A program made the position numbers and the translations under genes. DNA of 64,000 nucleotides from Paraphysomonas bandaiensis (Eukaryota; Chrysophyceae). Under the pieces are notes generated by a model. That model worked only from the letters and a program-made list of their open reading frames with translations. It was not told where the DNA came from and ran no database searches. Shown here in pieces: positions 23,728 to 34,573 of this stretch; the stretch's first letter is position 1, and every line of letters begins with the position of its first letter. The stretch spans positions 1 to 64,000 of the forward strand of contig CBFFRP010000184.1 in assembly GCA_965644295.1 (NCBI GenBank). The letters run 5' to 3'.

Positions 23728-24909
23728 CTACTTCTTGGAGTCAAAAGCTCCCTGATTTTCCTTCTGGAATTTGTGCATGAATTCACGAATATACTGCACC
23801 ACTTCAATGGGCTGGTGATTGTACATAGTGATACGAATTGCGTCTGTAGAAATACCCAGAGGATGCGAACGCACATCAAGCCATCCCATGTCAGCAGTCT
23901 CCTTCAAAAACTTTTCCACAAGTTCTCCGTCACGCCCTTCACCTGAGCCAATAGTAAATACGACTTGCATGCGAGAACGGAAGCGCCAGTCATTCACAAA
24001 GGTACGGTAGAAGCCATTGGACTCGTCAATATAGTTATACAGCAAGTTAGAACGGTCAATCGCAAGTTTCTCGTAAAACTCAACTCCACCACGCTCAAGC
24101 ATATATTCACAGGTGAGGTGACCAAGCCAGACAGAAAAAATTACAGGCACGTTCCAGATCTTATTAGGGGCAGTCTGGAATACATTCCAGTTGCACATCG
24201 TGGGAGTGTGAGGATGCACATCATCATTGATAAGATCCTTACGAATAATGGTGTAGCACACACCGCTAGTAGAGAAAATCTTGTGTGCAGCGGCGTATAT
24301 CACACCGTATTTGGAGATATCTACAGGCTTGGATCCGAAATTGGCACTTGCATCACAAACAAGTTCCACCCCTTTGGGAACGGCATCATACTCAAAGTCT
24401 TGGAATTCAAATCCCTGACGGGTATCAGCAGCTGTATAATGGACGTATTTGGAGTCAGCGGGGATATTCCAATCCTTTCCAGCAGGATAGTCGAAATAGA
24501 GCCCAGTGGGGTCTACATTAGCCTCATGGACATCGTCACAGAAAATCTTTGCCTCCTTTACTGACTTCTCAGACCAGTGACCACTCATCAAGTAAGTGGC
24601 TTTGCCTCCCTTGCTGCCCAATAGATTCATAGGGATAGCAGCGAACTGCAGTGTGGCTCCACCGTTAAAGAAGTGCACCTCATAGTTATCAGGAATATGA
24701 TTGAGCTTCCTGAAAGACTCCTCGGCTTGGTCCATGATAACATGAAAGTCCGATGTGCGGTATCCCATCTCAGCCACAGATATCTGTTTGCCCAGAGGGC
24801 TCAGGAACAGCTGCTGCGCCTTCTCCAACACCTCTACTGGTAGAGCCGCACAACCCGCGGACAGATTCACAATGCGCTTCGGCATCGTAGAAAATAAACG
24901 GCGCTGCAT
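23728..24909 (-). CDS. Phosphoserine aminotransferase-like PLP enzyme, divergent
   Basis: An intronless frame of 393 residues from ATG at 24909. Fold-type I aminotransferase of the SerC/PSAT family; PSAT converts 3-phosphohydroxypyruvate and glutamate to phosphoserine in serine synthesis. Family landmarks: NLSAGCAALPVEVL (15-28), GGATLQFAAIPMNLL (83-97), SGHWSEKSVKEA (109-120), CDASANFGSKPVDISKYGVIYAA (PLP Asp 186), and Schiff-base Lys 210 in AAHKIFSTSG. Length is slightly above bacterial SerC (about 360). The start MQRRLFSTMPKR is basic and Ser/Thr-containing, so a short mitochondrial presequence is possible. Several normally strict motifs differ: AGPA reads AGCA, the NETIxG motif reads ADTRQG, QKNxGPxG reads HKIFSTSG, and SHRS reads GYRT. 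Catalysis by PLP seems intact, but the substrate may not be the standard one. It is divergent from the coiled-coil gene at 25494. Confidence 0.88.
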   Translation of the reverse strand: MQRRLFSTMPKRIVNLSAGCAALPVEVLEKAQQLFLSPLGKQISVAEMGYRTSDFHVIMDQAEESFRKLNHIPDNYEVHFFNGGATLQFAAIPMNLLGSKGGKATYLMSGHWSEKSVKEAKIFCDDVHEANVDPTGLYFDYPAGKDWNIPADSKYVHYTAADTRQGFEFQDFEYDAVPKGVELVCDASANFGSKPVDISKYGVIYAAAHKIFSTSGVCYTIIRKDLINDDVHPHTPTMCNWNVFQTAPNKIWNVPVIFSVWLGHLTCEYMLERGGVEFYEKLAIDRSNLLYNYIDESNGFYRTFVNDWRFRSRMQVVFTIGSGEGRDGELVEKFLKETADMGWLDVRSHPLGISTDAIRITMYNHQPIEVVQYIREFMHKFQKENQGAFDSKK

Positions 24910-25493
24910 AGTTATATCGTACTGTGCTGTTGCAGCTCGATGCTAATGTATTGTATGGTTGAGTGTGGTATGATATGGGAGACCATCCACACACACACCT
25001 CTCCATATATCCACACCACTGTACAACTGTACCAGCGATGTACGAACACACCTGCCACACACCACATGCTGCTGTATACGTACATCAGACCATTCAAATG
25101 ACGGTTCGTCATACAAAATACTGCTCTGTAGTACTCCGTACACTCCTCACCTTCAACAGCAAAGCAGGCGCTTCGAAATAGCATAGTTTCTGCCAACAAA
25201 AACTGGAGTATTCTGAGCACGAACTCAGAAGGTGTAAAAAAAAGGCAGTTACATTCTGCCTCTGTTTAAAGTGAAGAAAGATGTTCGAGAAAGAATACTC
25301 GGAAGTTACTTACACTGAAGTGACGTAAGCGACTTGGAATTGAAGTGAAGTGAAGTGAAGGTGGTGGTATCGCTATAGTTACAGCACATCTGTGTATCTG
25401 TGCTGTCGAGGCTAGAGGGTATCTCAGTCTATTGCCATACAGCTGTATCATATAATACCACCCCACTTATAGTCTGACGCTGATAATAGCCGT
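24910..25493. promoter_or_regulatory. Shared upstream region of a divergent gene pair
   Basis: This 584-bp region lies between the divergent starts of the aminotransferase and coiled-coil genes. It carries a small GAAGT tandem repeat near 25340-25360. No defined promoter element is recognised. Confidence 0.35.
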
Positions 25494-27692
25494 ATGACAG
25501 TCGGTAACACTGAATCTCTCGACCCTATTGATAGGGCCAGTAATAGCGCGAGGCCAGGCACCGCCAAATCGTGTAGATCAAGCGATGCAGGCGGTAAGAG
25601 GAGGAAGAAGAAGAGGGTGCCACTCTCTATAGAGGATATATTCAACAAACCCTCCACAGTAACAGCCTCGAACATAAACCCTCCTCCTGCTAGAGTTGTA
25701 CTTACCCCAAGGAGTGCAGAGGCGTGTCTTAAGCTCGGAGTCAATCCAGAGGTGATTAAGATACGAGACATTGACTCTTTCTGGGAGCCGAATATAGACC
25801 CCTCTGTGCAACGGATGAGGCACGAGGCTTATGTGCAGCGCAGATACGAAGTTATGAAGCAGCTACGTGCTGAGAGAAAGAAGTTAATGAACACAGACTT
25901 TCAGCCGTCGGAATCTCCTGGTGCAGGTCTCACACCGGACACGATTCTAAAGCAACAAGAGGCTGAAAACCAAACTATTATTGAGATGGAGAAAAAGAGG
26001 ATCGAGAAAATGAAGCAGCGTCAAGAAAGGGAACTGGAGCAAATGCTTCAGTACGAAGTCAATCGTGCAAAGTTACAGCAGGATATGGAAAAACGTATTC
26101 AGGTTAGCAAGAAAAAAGAAATGATGAGGAAGAAACAGCAGGAGAAGCGGATGAAACTGATGGCGGAGGAGAGAAGGCTCAGAGAACTACAAAAACTAGC
26201 TATGGAAGAGGCCGAGGAGTCTAAGAGGCGCGCACTTGCAAAGGTAGACAAGTGGTAGAATTCTTGTCAGTTTTGTATGATTATACTAAGTTTCCTGGCG
26301 TTTCATATGACGGTATGTATTAGGTTATGTTTGAACGAGAGCAAAAAGCAATTGAGGACATGAAGCGCAAAGAAGAGCAGGACGCTCGCATTGCCAAGGA
26401 GCAAGAGGTTCTCAGAAAGAAGAAGCAAGAAGAACATCGTATGCAAGTTCAAAGGTAGCCTAGTGTCACATTGATGAGTACTTACCCATGTTAGCTTTAA
26501 CGTAGAGTAATATATGGATTTGTTATGTAAATGTTCTCAGTTTGAAATCGATAGGTACTTTACTGAAGAGCAAATGAAGCTCCGATCTCGGCTGGAGTCC
26601 ATGAAAGAGGCCGAGATACGTAAGCAAAAAGCAATAGAAGAAGCTCAGAAGCAGAAACGGAAAGAGCTGAAGAAGAAACGCGAGGTTGTAGAGAAGCGCA
26701 TAGCTCGGAATATGGAAATGGCAGCTGAAGTTGAAAGGAAGCGCAAAGACGATTTCCTGAGAAAACAAGAGAAAAACGAGAAGCTGCGTAAACAGCACCT
26801 GGATGAGATGGAAAGACAAAGGCAGCTGCATGCCCAAGAGGTGGAGATGCAGGAGCAGCGGAGGCGTATGATTATGCTTCAGCAGAGGCGTGAGGAGGAG
26901 CTTAAGAAAGAAGAGTTAATCCGTAAGTTCGAGGAGGACGAGAAGCACGTCGAGGAGATAAAATCCATGCATCAGCACGAACAGGAATTGATTAAAGAAA
27001 GAAAGGCACTCCAGGTTCAGATGAAGGCAGAGAATGTCGAGAGAGTAAAGCGGATGGCTGAATATCAAAGACTCAATACTTTAAAGAAGATTGAGAAGAA
27101 TGAAGAGTAAGTGTTTCTCAATCATTTGTTTACCCAGGCTGATGAATTCGCGCATGGATGCATATGTACTGATATGTCTACAGCTTGTTCGCTACCTACC
27201 GTCTTATATGCTGCATTGGTTGAACATGATGATATTGGTCTCATCATATCTTTACTCCACAGGCGCACAAATTCTTTGCTGGAAGCTCGCAAGAAACTTA
27301 TTCAGCAAAGACGAGAAACGGCTGTCAAAACAAAGAAACAGAAGGATGACATCAACAAGCTCATGGAGAGTGTTCGTACGGACCAATCAAAAGCTAATAA
27401 AATTATTTCGATGGCTCTAAAAGGTAATATGTCGATAAACACTATTATGACACCAGAGCGTGCATCCACGACCGGAAGAAGGAAGAAAGCGAAGCGAAGT
27501 AAGACTTCGAAGTCAATGCTCAGTTCTAATGAAAGAGAAAAAAGTTCGTTTTCTGCTGGTGACAGTGGCTTATCGAGATCAATGGGTGATAGCATGAAGT
27601 TCGAAAGGGACAACATGCACCCTGAACCGAAGCCGTACGTGTCTCCCTATGAAACTTCTACCCCAGCTAAGCCCCCAAAAGTAACCCTATAG
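25494..27692 (+). CDS. Highly charged coiled-coil protein, possibly ciliary/cytoskeletal
   Basis: Four exons: 25494-26243, 26324-26454, 26555-27106 and 27263-27692; phases agree, giving 620 residues. The acceptor of exon 3 was set at GATAG|GTACTTT because the nearer CTCAG breaks the frame. The N-terminal 60 residues are basic and disordered. A conserved-looking block follows (VVLTPRSAEACLKLGVNPEV, then DIDSFWEP, and RMRHEAYVQRRYEVMKQLRAERKKL, about residues 65-128). Residues about 160-500 are a long, almost continuous Glu/Lys/Arg/Gln-rich coiled coil. The C-terminus is Ser-rich and basic (GRRKKAKRSKTSKS) and ends in a Pro-rich tail. The RSAEAC...G block resembles N-termini I recall from some CCDC-type proteins, but I cannot name an ortholog. 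A cytoskeletal or axonemal role is inference only. Confidence 0.82.
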
Positions 27693-28896
27693 ACAATGAA
27701 ATTCTACGTGCGTTGGCATATTTTGGCGATATTTTGTATGTTATTTGTCCTGCACCAGCATGTTTGTAAAGTGCTAGTCGTTGCCTGTTGCTACAGTGAA
27801 TTGCGATCAATTAATGACATGCAGTTATCAGTGTGAGCAGTAAGTAAATATTTAAATGAATCTAATTAAATAAAAAGTAATCTATGAAACAACACACAGA
27901 GGGCATCAATGAAATTGAAAGAAAATTCCATTTTCTTTTTTGTTACGCTATACATAGCGAAAATAATTTCATCATTGCGCCAAAAAGCAACTGAGTAGAG
28001 AGTAGATAGCTGTGCTAAATATATTGTTCCCTAGCCCCGGCTGTGAAGTAAATAAAGAAAAGCTTTCTTCAATTACATTTCGTAAATCATTTAGAACTGT
28101 CATATTAGCAGTAATAAAAGCACTACAAAGCGAACTAAAAATGACTTCTATCAACATCCATAACAATGCCTTTGCATCTCCGCAAAATGAATCGCTACAA
28201 TCAGATAGGATGTTGTGGATTTTGCCTTTTCCTCATTGTAAATTGCTGGTCCGCTTGAAATCGTGGGCACATCCATACACTTTCGAAACTTAAATAAGAG
28301 CAGTAATCTCACTCAATGATCAGTTTGTACAAATAGACTGATATCAACCCTTTGTTAGAGAAATATAGATCGCTGTAAACATATAGCTTATATTCTGTTA
28401 GCCACACTGGCAGCTGTAGTAGTTTAAGCTGTGTCTTCGCATTATTCTATCGCCTTATGGGCTCATAATGTACCTCTCTATGGGTCGGTTTAGTGACACT
28501 GGGCATCAACACATAGGGAAGAACAGCCTATTGGTTGTGATCCATACACACAACGCCGTTGAAATTTGTTTACGGCGTGCTGGAGTTGATGTGAATAGAG
28601 GAGGATTATTCTCATCACGTTACCGCACTGGAGACTATCCTCGCCATAATACAGCAGAGAATACCGTATATATATATATATACGGTATATTATACACATA
28701 CAATACACGCAATATACCTATACGGTATAACCGTATAACCACACCACACTCCAATTCATTCGTAGAGCAGCCGTGATGTTTCTGCTATACTAACGAGTAG
28801 TATGAGTATGGTATAGTATAGCAGTGTATAGCATGTACAGCACAGTGTGAGTAGAGGACACTGCTTGTTATCATATCACAGAACAATATATCCGGC
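27693..28896. other. Intergenic region with TA-rich palindrome
   Basis: This 1.2-kb AT-rich region has no convincing gene. Open frames at 28012-28293 and 28468-28776 lack domains and splice context. A perfect palindrome of the form ACCGTA(TA)nTACGGT is centred near 28675. The last 150 bp form the upstream region of the inhibitor-2 gene. Confidence 0.45.
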
Positions 28897-29405
28897 ATGA
28901 ACTCTCACGGGAACAAAGAGGACAGAGCCTCCGGCAAGCACATCAAGTGGGACGAGGAAGTTATATCTGAGCACGACAGAGAGAGAGGCACCCGACAGAA
29001 GGTACCCGTATATATACACACAGTACATGCTATCTGACCCCTCTCATGCAGATAGATGAGCCGCCTACACCTTACTCCTACGCTAATGTGGATGCTGATG
29101 ATGAATGCGACGAGCATGACACACGTGCCCCGAATAAAGCCCTTCAAGAAGACGTGTCGCATAACTGGGAGGCTCTTAACGCTAAATTAAATTTCGAATC
29201 ACAGCAACAGAAAATAGAAGAAGATGAAAGATTAGAAAGATCACGAATTGGAGAACCCCACGCTGATGATGACGTCCCGGGTGCTGGAAAGAAACGACCA
29301 GCCAAAGATTCTTTTGCAGAAAAGCGAGCGGCGCATTACAATGAGTATTTAGTGTTGAAAGCAATGAAAAATAAACCCCTGGAAGATGATGATGAGGATG
29401 CATAG
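28897..29405 (+). CDS. PPP1R2: Protein phosphatase 1 inhibitor-2 (IPP-2/Glc8 family)
   Basis: Two exons, 28897-29001 and 29052-29405, separated by a 50-nt intron, give 152 residues. Inhibitor-2 binds the catalytic subunit of protein phosphatase 1 and modulates its activity. Three family motifs are visible: KHIKWDEEVI (about 14-25; animal KSQKWDE), KIDEPPTPYSY (35-45; the TP pair is the GSK3/CDK-type phosphosite in animals), and KRAAHYNEYLVLKAMK (near residues 127-142), the PP1 active-site helix motif. The acidic middle (DADDECDEHD) and the acidic C-terminus are also typical. The N-terminal KGILK motif of animal proteins is not evident. Small size and intrinsic disorder fit the family. The gene starts just after the coiled-coil gene on the same strand, 1.2 kb away. 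Confidence 0.92.
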
Positions 29406-29905
29406 TTGCTTTCGTTGTTGTCAAACTAATTGAGATATGTAGCTAGCAAGGTCATGCGACTACTTCGAATTTTAAACTATCCTATCGTGCAGTTTCTATA
29501 AATAATATTGTTAACAACGTATGGTTTGATAAAGGTTTCATGTTACTAGTTTACACTGTCTGAAACACATTTAGGAAAAAGAAGAATAGAATTTAGGGAT
29601 TTTAGAAGCGGTTGCAACACGATCAAAAGCAGTAGTTAATGGTCTGATGACATGACATTCCTGGAGTAAGTGCGTGTTATATGATATATGATCCACTGCT
29701 TCGTCCATCCTCCCTGGGCGGCTATATTCGATGGATATTCGATCATGAAATGTACAGTGCATAGTGTAATAATTGTAATGTTTTGTAACATACCTACTTT
29801 AATTTCTCACCATCATCACTACCACTGATTTCTAATTGCACTCATCATCCGATTAATGACGACTGCAGTAAAATAAGCGCACATCAGTTTTTGACATGTT
29901 CATTT
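29406..29905. other. Intergenic DNA before the retrotransposon island
   Basis: The 3' flank of the inhibitor-2 gene, AT-rich, with no gene seen. It grades into repeat-derived sequence at about 29906. Confidence 0.45.
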
Positions 29906-30120
29906 GAATGGTAAAACTTTAATAACTGAATGCTGATTAATCAAAACTAAAAGCATAATCTTGTACGGTCAAAGTACTTCTCAGCTTCTCAAACATATTT
30001 CGCAACATATGTATATTATTAATTCATGGACTACAGCTGTCAACTACTGTATATTGTATTCAAGTAACAGTAATAATAGAATACCTTAAATAAATGTAGC
30101 TATTCAAATCATCACAAATG
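29906..30120 (-). repeat. Left LTR-like repeat of the old copia element
   Basis: It matches 35774-36085 in the same orientation. Shared blocks include TTAAAACTTTAATAACTGAA (29911-29930, one base fewer here), CTTGTACGGTCAAAGTA (from about 29960), TCAAACATATTTCGCA and GTCAACTACTGTAT. The right copy carries about 100 bp more in the middle. Its position directly downstream of RNase H in the minus orientation fits a 3' LTR. Confidence 0.55.
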
Positions 30121-30329
30121 CAAAAATCTCAACACTCACTCTCAATTCAAAGCTGTATATAGAATTTTCACATCACTAAACAGAACTGACAGATAAGCAA
30201 CCACCAAAAACCCACTAGGACAAACAGGTGGGCGTATGACCTCTCACCTTGCTTGGACATATTGTTGCTGATGACTTCCTTGAGCTTTTCTAATCTTCTC
30301 CTAAACGCCTATCTCTTATAAATTAACAA

Positions 30330-30943
30330 TCCTTTTTATTAATGACAATACTCAAAGATTTGGTAAAAATAGCAGCAGTTTGATCGCCAGTACTAACAGT
30401 GTCGCTCGCTGTATTGAATAGACCATCCGAGTGGCTTTGCACAGTTGAAGTCCTAGATCGGTCAACACCTCCCAAAGCCACATCAATCCCTGAATACTGC
30501 ATACACGGCTTGATTCTCACTCTCCATTGATGAAGTCGAGACTGTGACTTGAGAAATTGATTGCCAGGTAAGTGGTCCACCAGTAGCAAATACATGTAAC
30601 AAATCTACTGCCCAATCTGTATCGATTAGGATATGCTGTCGAAGCTGTTTCCACTAAACCGGATCCTCTTTCCGATATACAGTAATAGATGTCATCAACT
30701 AAAATATAGTCCGGGTTGGCTTAGCAGCATATCGAGATAAAGTATAATTAGTATCAGGTTTAATATTTTTGACACATAACATAACATCGCGCCGATATAA
30801 ACTGTAATAGAGATAGTTTTTGGCCCCTTCTTACTCATCGGAATATCCTGAGCTTGATGATTGATACTGTCCATCGTCATGGCATCTGAGAAACTCAGCG
30901 CAGTTATCCAAGATTTTCTCAGTATTGGCTCCGATACATACAT
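30330..30943 (-). pseudogene. Copia reverse transcriptase end and RNase H, degraded
   Basis: On the minus strand, several frames together show the usual copia order: DIPMSKKGPK and YIGAMLCYVS (end of reverse transcriptase), then TDWAVDLLHVF and GGPLTWQSISQVTVSTSSME (RNase H; the family has GG-ISW-S-KQ-V-LSS-EAE), and DQTAAIFTKSLS (family DQLADIFTK). Frame changes and stops separate the pieces, so it is not functional. Confidence 0.75.
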
Positions 30944-32136
30944 ATGGCGTAAAACCCAACGACTTCAGAAACGTATTGATGGCCTTCCACTGTGATCGAG
31001 GCGAGCAGATACCGTGTGCAGATACTATGTCTCACTGGAAGCGTAAAGTCAGGAGGTGGGTTCATAAACGCGTCATTTTCATGGGTCACAGAATTTGGTA
31101 CACTGCCTGCGCTTTGTTGATACATACAGTACATCACTGTTGATTAGTTGCACAATATCAGCAACATGTAATAGAATTTTCTCCTCTACCTGCTCTCAAC
31201 CGCTAGAACCACTAGTACTCTAAATATGACAATCAAACCTTTCCAATAACCACAACTCCTGTGGTCTTAAACAGGAATCCATCATCAACGTGATAAGATC
31301 CCATCATATGTTGAATTCATCAACTGCACGATCATCGAAGTCGCTTTATACAACTGCAGCCTCTTGCAATAGTTAAGGTAATTCTATTCTTTAGGAGAAA
31401 TGCTCTTCTTGATTGGAAAACCTGAATCAGGTAGCATGTGGTCAGAGTCATCTCCTCTCATTGTATTGTATTCAACTCCGGAGTATTGTAGTCCTAAACT
31501 TGCTACTGGGGTATCGCTGAGAATAGACTAGTCAATTAGTTCAGCGCTCCTATTTATCCTAATGATGCTATTTTAGTCGGTGGTCGCCGGGGCACATCGG
31601 TGGTTTCTAATCAAGCCTATTCTTGGTTTTCTCTAGTACATATTGGTTGTTCTGGGCCTGAGTGAATACTCCCACAGATCATATCAATATTCCTAGCAGG
31701 AAAGGCAACTCACATATACTGTATATAGGTATATATCGGCAATCACCTTTTCTAAGAATCACGTAGATTGCAGCTCATCGTCATACTTCCCGGGATATGA
31801 CACTCTGCTGATGATTTGGAATTTGCACACTATCTACATATATATATACACTGAATATCTGATTATTACGAAAACCAAGCTTGTGCGAAGCCAACCTAAC
31901 AACTCGCTCGATACTATAAGCATAACATATATATGCTTTCACTCCCCAACCAAAAGCCGGACTCGCACCTTTTTGTGGTGTTCTGGGGGATAAGTACTGG
32001 AGATATTTCTCTACCGGGAAATTAACGCGGGCAGGGATACTAGAATAAGTGTCAATTGGGGGGGTAAGTACCGGAGAGATTTCTCCGCCGGAAACTAACG
32101 TGAGCCGATAACGAAAACTCCGCATATATATTATGT

Positions 32137-32318
32137 AGTTGAACTACAAGGTATTGACTTGGTGAATTGTAAATAATGATTAGAGATTACATATGTAACA
32201 TGTCGGTACATTGTACTAAGTGTGTGGATATGCATGCATGTGATGTGATATCCATTCATTCAAGATACATCGTGCGTATGCAATAGAGAAACTACGGAAG
32301 CGAAGTTTATACTTCAAC
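32137..32318 (-). repeat. 3' LTR of nested copia element
   Basis: A 182-bp direct-repeat partner of 34574-34719. It shares TTGAACT-CAAGGTAT, GATTAGAGATTACA, ACTAAGTGTGTGGATATGCA and GTGCGTATGCAATAGAGAAA. Relative to the 5' LTR it has two extra blocks, about 16 bp near 32154-32170 and about 20 bp near 32238-32257. Confidence 0.85.
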
Positions 32319-32330
32319 TCTCCCCCTTAA
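32319..32330 (-). other. Polypurine tract of nested copia element
   Basis: On the minus strand TTAAGGGGGAGA, directly upstream of the 3' LTR. This is the expected plus-strand priming site for reverse transcription. Confidence 0.8.
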
Positions 32331-32449
32331 ACTAAGCGTACGTTCTGAATGATATGGAAATGCATATCTATACTTACAGTAATACACAATAATATCACAG
32401 CACACAAGCATTTAATGAGAGCAACGAAAAAGAATTGACCTGAAATGTC

Positions 32450-32690
32450 TAAATTCTGTTTTGCGAAGGAGTTTAGTCATAACTTCGGCAACATTGTTGG
32501 CAGAATCAACAGACACGAAACGAACGATATTGCTTTGAACGAGTTGTCGAATGAAATGATGACGAATTTCGAAATATGTTTAGACCGCTTGTGGAAGACT
32601 GGGTTAACCGATAGATTAATGATGTGTTGTCGACTTTGATTTCCAGGGTATCTGGTTGGATGGGTTTTGCAGGTGGGCGCGGGAAAGTCA
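32450..32690 (-). pseudogene. C-terminal end of copia RNase H, frameshifted
   Basis: The minus strand shows NPVFHKRSKHI in one frame and, after a frameshift of one or two bases, EIRHHFIRQLV and NNVAEVMTKLL in another. These match the copia RNase H end (family: NP-FH-RSKHI...IR-HF-RE...-ADI-TK). A second frame break lies just upstream, after DNTSLI. It ends about 120 bp before the polypurine tract. Confidence 0.75.
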
Positions 32691-33272
32691 ATGGACAATG
32701 TGGGGTTTATGGCTGCCCCCCATTGATGTATATTGAAGATGTTAACGGTCACATTACTTGAATCCTTGGATTATCGGGAGAACTTCACAGGATGCACACT
32801 GAGCATACCTTCTGCAAATTACGGCTCTAGCAGTATCTCATACTCTTGTAAGGGCCCTCTTCCACTTCACTGTCTCTTCTGATGGTAATAACCACACACA
32901 TGAAGCAGTTGTCTCAAGCGGTTAAAAGTCATCGTACTGGTCTTGCACAGCATGAAGCTTGCGGTACAGTGAAGTCAAGTCAGTCCATTAACGACTCCAT
33001 CAATCGTCCTTTTTGTTTTAATCTGCAGGTTGGGTCATAATTTCACCCCACAATAGACTGTCTGTGTGTCTATTTATGGTCACATGACCCTCATATACAA
33101 CACACTCCTGCCAGTATACCAGCAACCGTATATACAAAATACATACTCTAATAATACGTAATTTACACAATTTTACATAGTTTCGACCGTTTAGAGAAAC
33201 CACAACAGCCGGGTGTAGATGTACGCAGAATTGCATGCATATTATCAAGCAAAACGACTGAAGCTGTGTTGC

Positions 33273-34280
33273 TCAAGGTGGCATCCAACGTGGGTGGAGG
33301 AAGTAAATACGGGTCGAAGGATGACGTTGGATAAATAAAGCTTCATTGGATGAGCTAACTGTGTTGTCCTTGGGTGAGTTGGATGTAACAGAGGAATTAC
33401 TGACGTGACAAATGTCGTTCGGAAAACGAGCAACAGGTTCACATATTGCAGGACCTGTAATAAGGAGATCCGCAGTCCAATACCGCATATCATAATGAAA
33501 GTGGATTTGATGGCGTGCGCCATTGTGTATGATGGAGGCGATCTTGTCTCCATTATCCATCTGCCTGAAATGCCAACCCTGGTTGAACATAAGTCTTTCG
33601 GATAATAAATTCTGTGATATCTGGGGATAATATTTGACTCTCTTAAAGAAGGAAATATCGCCCTCTCCAGACGCTTTGAGCTGATGGTTATCGGTAACCT
33701 TAATAAAATGACGTGATGTTGGTACAAAACATGATAAATGCGTACAATCATTAACCAAGTGGTCAAAGCATCCGCCATCAAGAGCAAAGCGCATAGTTAA
33801 GGCTGATGAAGTCTTTGGGGCCACTGCAGAAGATGGAAGGACCATCAAGACACCATTGGAATCACTACTATGTGTCTGTGAATAAGGGGAATCATCAGTA
33901 TCCATGAACTGTACATGTCTGGTCGGTGCACGGTGTGAGCCAGAGCGGCCTCTGTCACGATTTGATTTGGGTGGGCGTCCACGTCCACGACCGCTTCTGT
34001 TGACCAAACATGAGGGCCTAGGGTTAGGAGCATGCTGTGGAGCATTGTGGGGCACTTCCGGTTGTCGTGCAGGAGGTGCGGGGGGTTTAGGCCTCTTCGG
34101 GCACATAATGTACGAATTGACCGCAACGCAAACTGGTGTGTGTACATCCTCCAAATCCCGTTTTTTCTTGGAGGGTGAAAACTTGGGGTTTTGGTAACAA
34201 TGTTTCGGAGAATGGTTTCTGAGACAATGCGGACACACTGTGGGAATAAGTCGATCCAGCGGAATATGTCGATCCAGCAA
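33273..34280 (-). pseudogene. Copia gag zinc knuckle and protease fragment
   Basis: A minus-strand open frame of about 335 codons. It contains a zinc-knuckle-like CPHCLRNHSPKHC (spacing C-2-C-3-H-4-C, one residue short of the classic), a long basic Pro/Arg-rich linker, and the aspartic protease start FALDGGCFDHLVND. A gag-pre-integrase-like segment follows (YWTADLLITG). The usual copia protease reads LDSGA; here it is LDGGC, so catalysis is doubtful. The frame stops before integrase. The frame's upstream end lies within the inverted-repeat arm, so a true start cannot be set. Confidence 0.75.
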
Positions 34281-34558
34281 AAAAATCGACCTTTTTTCGT
34301 TTATTTCTCTGAAATATATTCGTCAAAAAACAACATGCATCAAAAAAGCCGGGATTTTTTTGCTGGATCGTTATTCCCACAGACAGAAATCAGTGTGTCC
34401 GCATTGTCTCAAATTCTCCGGAACATTGTGTACCAAAACCCGAAGTTTTCACCCTCCAAGAAAAAACGGGATTTGGAGGATATACACTGCTGCTGCTGCT
34501 GCTGTTTGCGTGCGGTCAATTCGGATTGTCATTGTCATGAACTGCCCGAAGAGGCCTA
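34088..34558. repeat. Imperfect inverted repeat, arms about 200 bp, spacer 67 bp
   Basis: Left arm 34088-34286 and right arm 34354-34558 are reverse complements with scattered differences. Matching ends: TAGGCCTCTTCGGGCA versus TGCCCGAAGAGGCCTA outside, GATCCAGCAAAAAAAT versus ATTTTTTTGCTGGATC inside. The arms are two copies of the same gag zinc-knuckle region in opposite orientation. The right arm carries a CTG/CAG repeat of about seven units (34486-34505) absent from the left. The outer end of the right arm is 2 bp from the primer binding site. Confidence 0.88.
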
Positions 34559-34560
34559 AT

Positions 34561-34573
34561 GGATCCGCTACCA
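34561..34573 (-). other. Primer binding site (tRNA 3' end complement)
   Basis: On the plus strand GGATCCGCTACCA, i.e. a 13-nt tRNA 3' end with CCA; on the element strand TGGTAGCGGATCC. The implied acceptor stem would start AGCGG, giving an A1:U72 pair, which is the signature of eukaryotic initiator tRNA-Met, the usual copia primer. It directly adjoins the 5' LTR. Confidence 0.8.

Noticed and set aside
28012-28293. 93-codon plus-strand ORF between coiled-coil and inhibitor-2 genes
   Set aside because: No domain, no plausible splicing, AT-rich composition like the surrounding intergenic DNA.
31781-32125. Minus-strand ORF left of the nested element as an independent gene
   Set aside because: It overlaps the nested element's boundary region and a duplicated 42-bp segment, has no clear motif, and lies within the old retroelement.
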